Shown piece after piece: positions 19,899-20,463 of a stretch of DNA of 20,463 bases (position 1 is the first letter of the stretch; each line of letters starts with the position of its first letter). The position numbers and the translations under genes were made by a program. Where the stretch lies: IMG/VR virus record IMGVR_UViG_3300030090_001009, positions 1-20,463 of that record; one strand, written 5' to 3'. Below the pieces are notes generated by a model, which was not told where the DNA came from, did not search any database, and worked only from the letters and a program-made list of their open reading frames with translations. The stretch comes from a virus.

Positions 19899-20463
19899 CT
19901 AACGTGTTTTGGCAATATCTCTCAACTTTTGCCAAGTTTCTTTTCCATATGTCTTAAAGATTCTACCCTGTTCTGTAATATCTTCTGTTGCTTTTAAAAA
20001 TGGTTTCAACATATCTTCTGAAAAATTATCAGTAGATGGTCTTGATATAGGTGCACCGCCACCTGTTGGTAGTTTATTTTTTAACAGGTAAGGTTTTTCT
20101 TTTTCAAGTTTGTTTTTTACATAATCTTGAACTGGTAACTGTTCGTACCCATCTATGACAACTGGTATGCCTTCTTTAATCTGCATCTGGTCTTTTGGTA
20201 CAAGATTATTTAATACCAATTCTGGATCGTGGGTTATTTCTGATAAAGCTTGCATGGCAGGGGCGATAAGTTCAAGCTCCCTATTTCTTGCGGTTAACTC
20301 TTCAATTCTCTTTTTATCTTCTGCAGATTTGTCTCTGTACTGTTGTTCAAGTGCCTGTGTAGCTTCTGTGTATTTTCCTTCACTCTCAAGCTGTTCTCGT
20401 TCATGTTTTTGTTTGAACGCTAACAAAGACTCATAGTCCTCTGGTACTTTAGTTTCTTTTTTT
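19899..20463 (-). CDS. Capsid scaffolding protein (5' partial)
   Basis: The frame is open to the window edge, encoding at least 187 residues; a TTG at 20426 is not a likely true start because the frame continues upstream with KKETKVPEDYES. The N-terminal visible part is a charged coiled coil (AFKQKHEREQLESEGKY, LEQQYRDKSAEDKKRIEELT). The middle has APAMQALSEITHDPELVLNN and a KEGIPVVIDGYEQLPVQDYV segment; the C-terminus has LKNKLPTGGGAPISRPS and ends KLRDIAKTR. A Glu/Lys-rich helical protein with a GGGAP linker just before the major capsid gene is the scaffold. No protease motif is visible in this part. It would guide capsid assembly and be removed before packaging. Confidence 0.85.
   Translation of the reverse strand, partial: KKETKVPEDYESLLAFKQKHEREQLESEGKYTEATQALEQQYRDKSAEDKKRIEELTARNRELELIAPAMQALSEITHDPELVLNNLVPKDQMQIKEGIPVVIDGYEQLPVQDYVKNKLEKEKPYLLKNKLPTGGGAPISRPSTDNFSEDMLKPFLKATEDITEQGRIFKTYGKETWQKLRDIAKTR

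Noticed and set aside
19880-19900. TATAAATA-like box similar to T4 late promoters before the capsid gene, and AATAAATA before the major tail gene
   Set aside because: The same strings occur inside genes (for example near 18047-18056 and 866-880), as expected in AT-rich DNA, and a siphovirus would need a T4-type late sigma factor for which there is no evidence.
1-20463. CRISPR array, tRNA, transposon or defence genes
   Set aside because: I found no regularly spaced repeats, cloverleaf-like sequence, transposase motif or known defence domain; repeats seen are within fibre genes.

Overview
This AT-rich window holds the head-completion, tail and adhesion genes of a long-tailed, siphovirus-type double-stranded DNA phage. 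From about 20463 down to 877 every gene I can support lies on the minus strand, so the text below reads from high to low coordinates. Gene order follows the lambda/HK97 plan: scaffold, major capsid protein, decoration-like protein, head-tail adaptor and closure proteins, tail terminator, major tail protein, frameshifted tail chaperone, tape measure, then homologues of lambda M, L, K, I and J. The low GC, the Ser/Thr/Asn/Gly-rich modular fibres, and several small families I recall from marine cyanophage and uncultured marine phage genomes suggest a marine host such as a picocyanobacterium. The host is inferred from protein style, not shown by a marker gene. I see no integrase, tRNA, CRISPR array, transposon or replication gene.

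Layout: 19899-20463 scaffold (5' end outside the window); 18793-19824 major capsid; 18414-18779 decoration-like protein; 18253-18414 a short Lys-rich ORF; 17757-18317 head-tail adaptor; 17534-17755 unknown; 17178-17534 head-closure-like protein; 16837-17178 HK97 gp10-like protein; 16427-16834 tail-terminator-like protein; 16283-16426 a 47-residue basic ORF; 15838-16257 major tail protein; 15280-15809 G/GT tail chaperone with a clear A_AAA_AAC slippery heptamer; 13569-15254 a short tape measure; 13216-13569 M; 12644-13216 L; 11953-12708 K; 11358-11963 I; 8029-11358 J, the tail tip protein.

Below J, 1984-8004 is an adhesion region of ten genes. It has fibre or receptor-binding-like proteins that share N- or C-terminal modules, mixed with small proteins that look like fibre-assembly chaperones. 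At 877-1981 are three conserved-looking small genes, two with membrane segments. A convergent plus-strand pair occupies 1-842: the end of one gene overlaps, in the -1 frame, an exported-looking protein. The two transcription units meet at a hairpin at 839-870 that could end both.

The minus-strand genes are tightly packed. Eight junctions use the overlapping stop/start TAATG and three use ATGA, consistent with one coupled late operon. The best-supported addition to a plain ORF list is the -1 frameshift at 15462-15468. Other notable points are an L homologue lacking the usual cysteine cluster, two short ORFs in otherwise empty gaps, a 13-base Shine-Dalgarno match, and repeat modules shared between fibres. 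I found no defence system and nothing that looks like a wholly new system.
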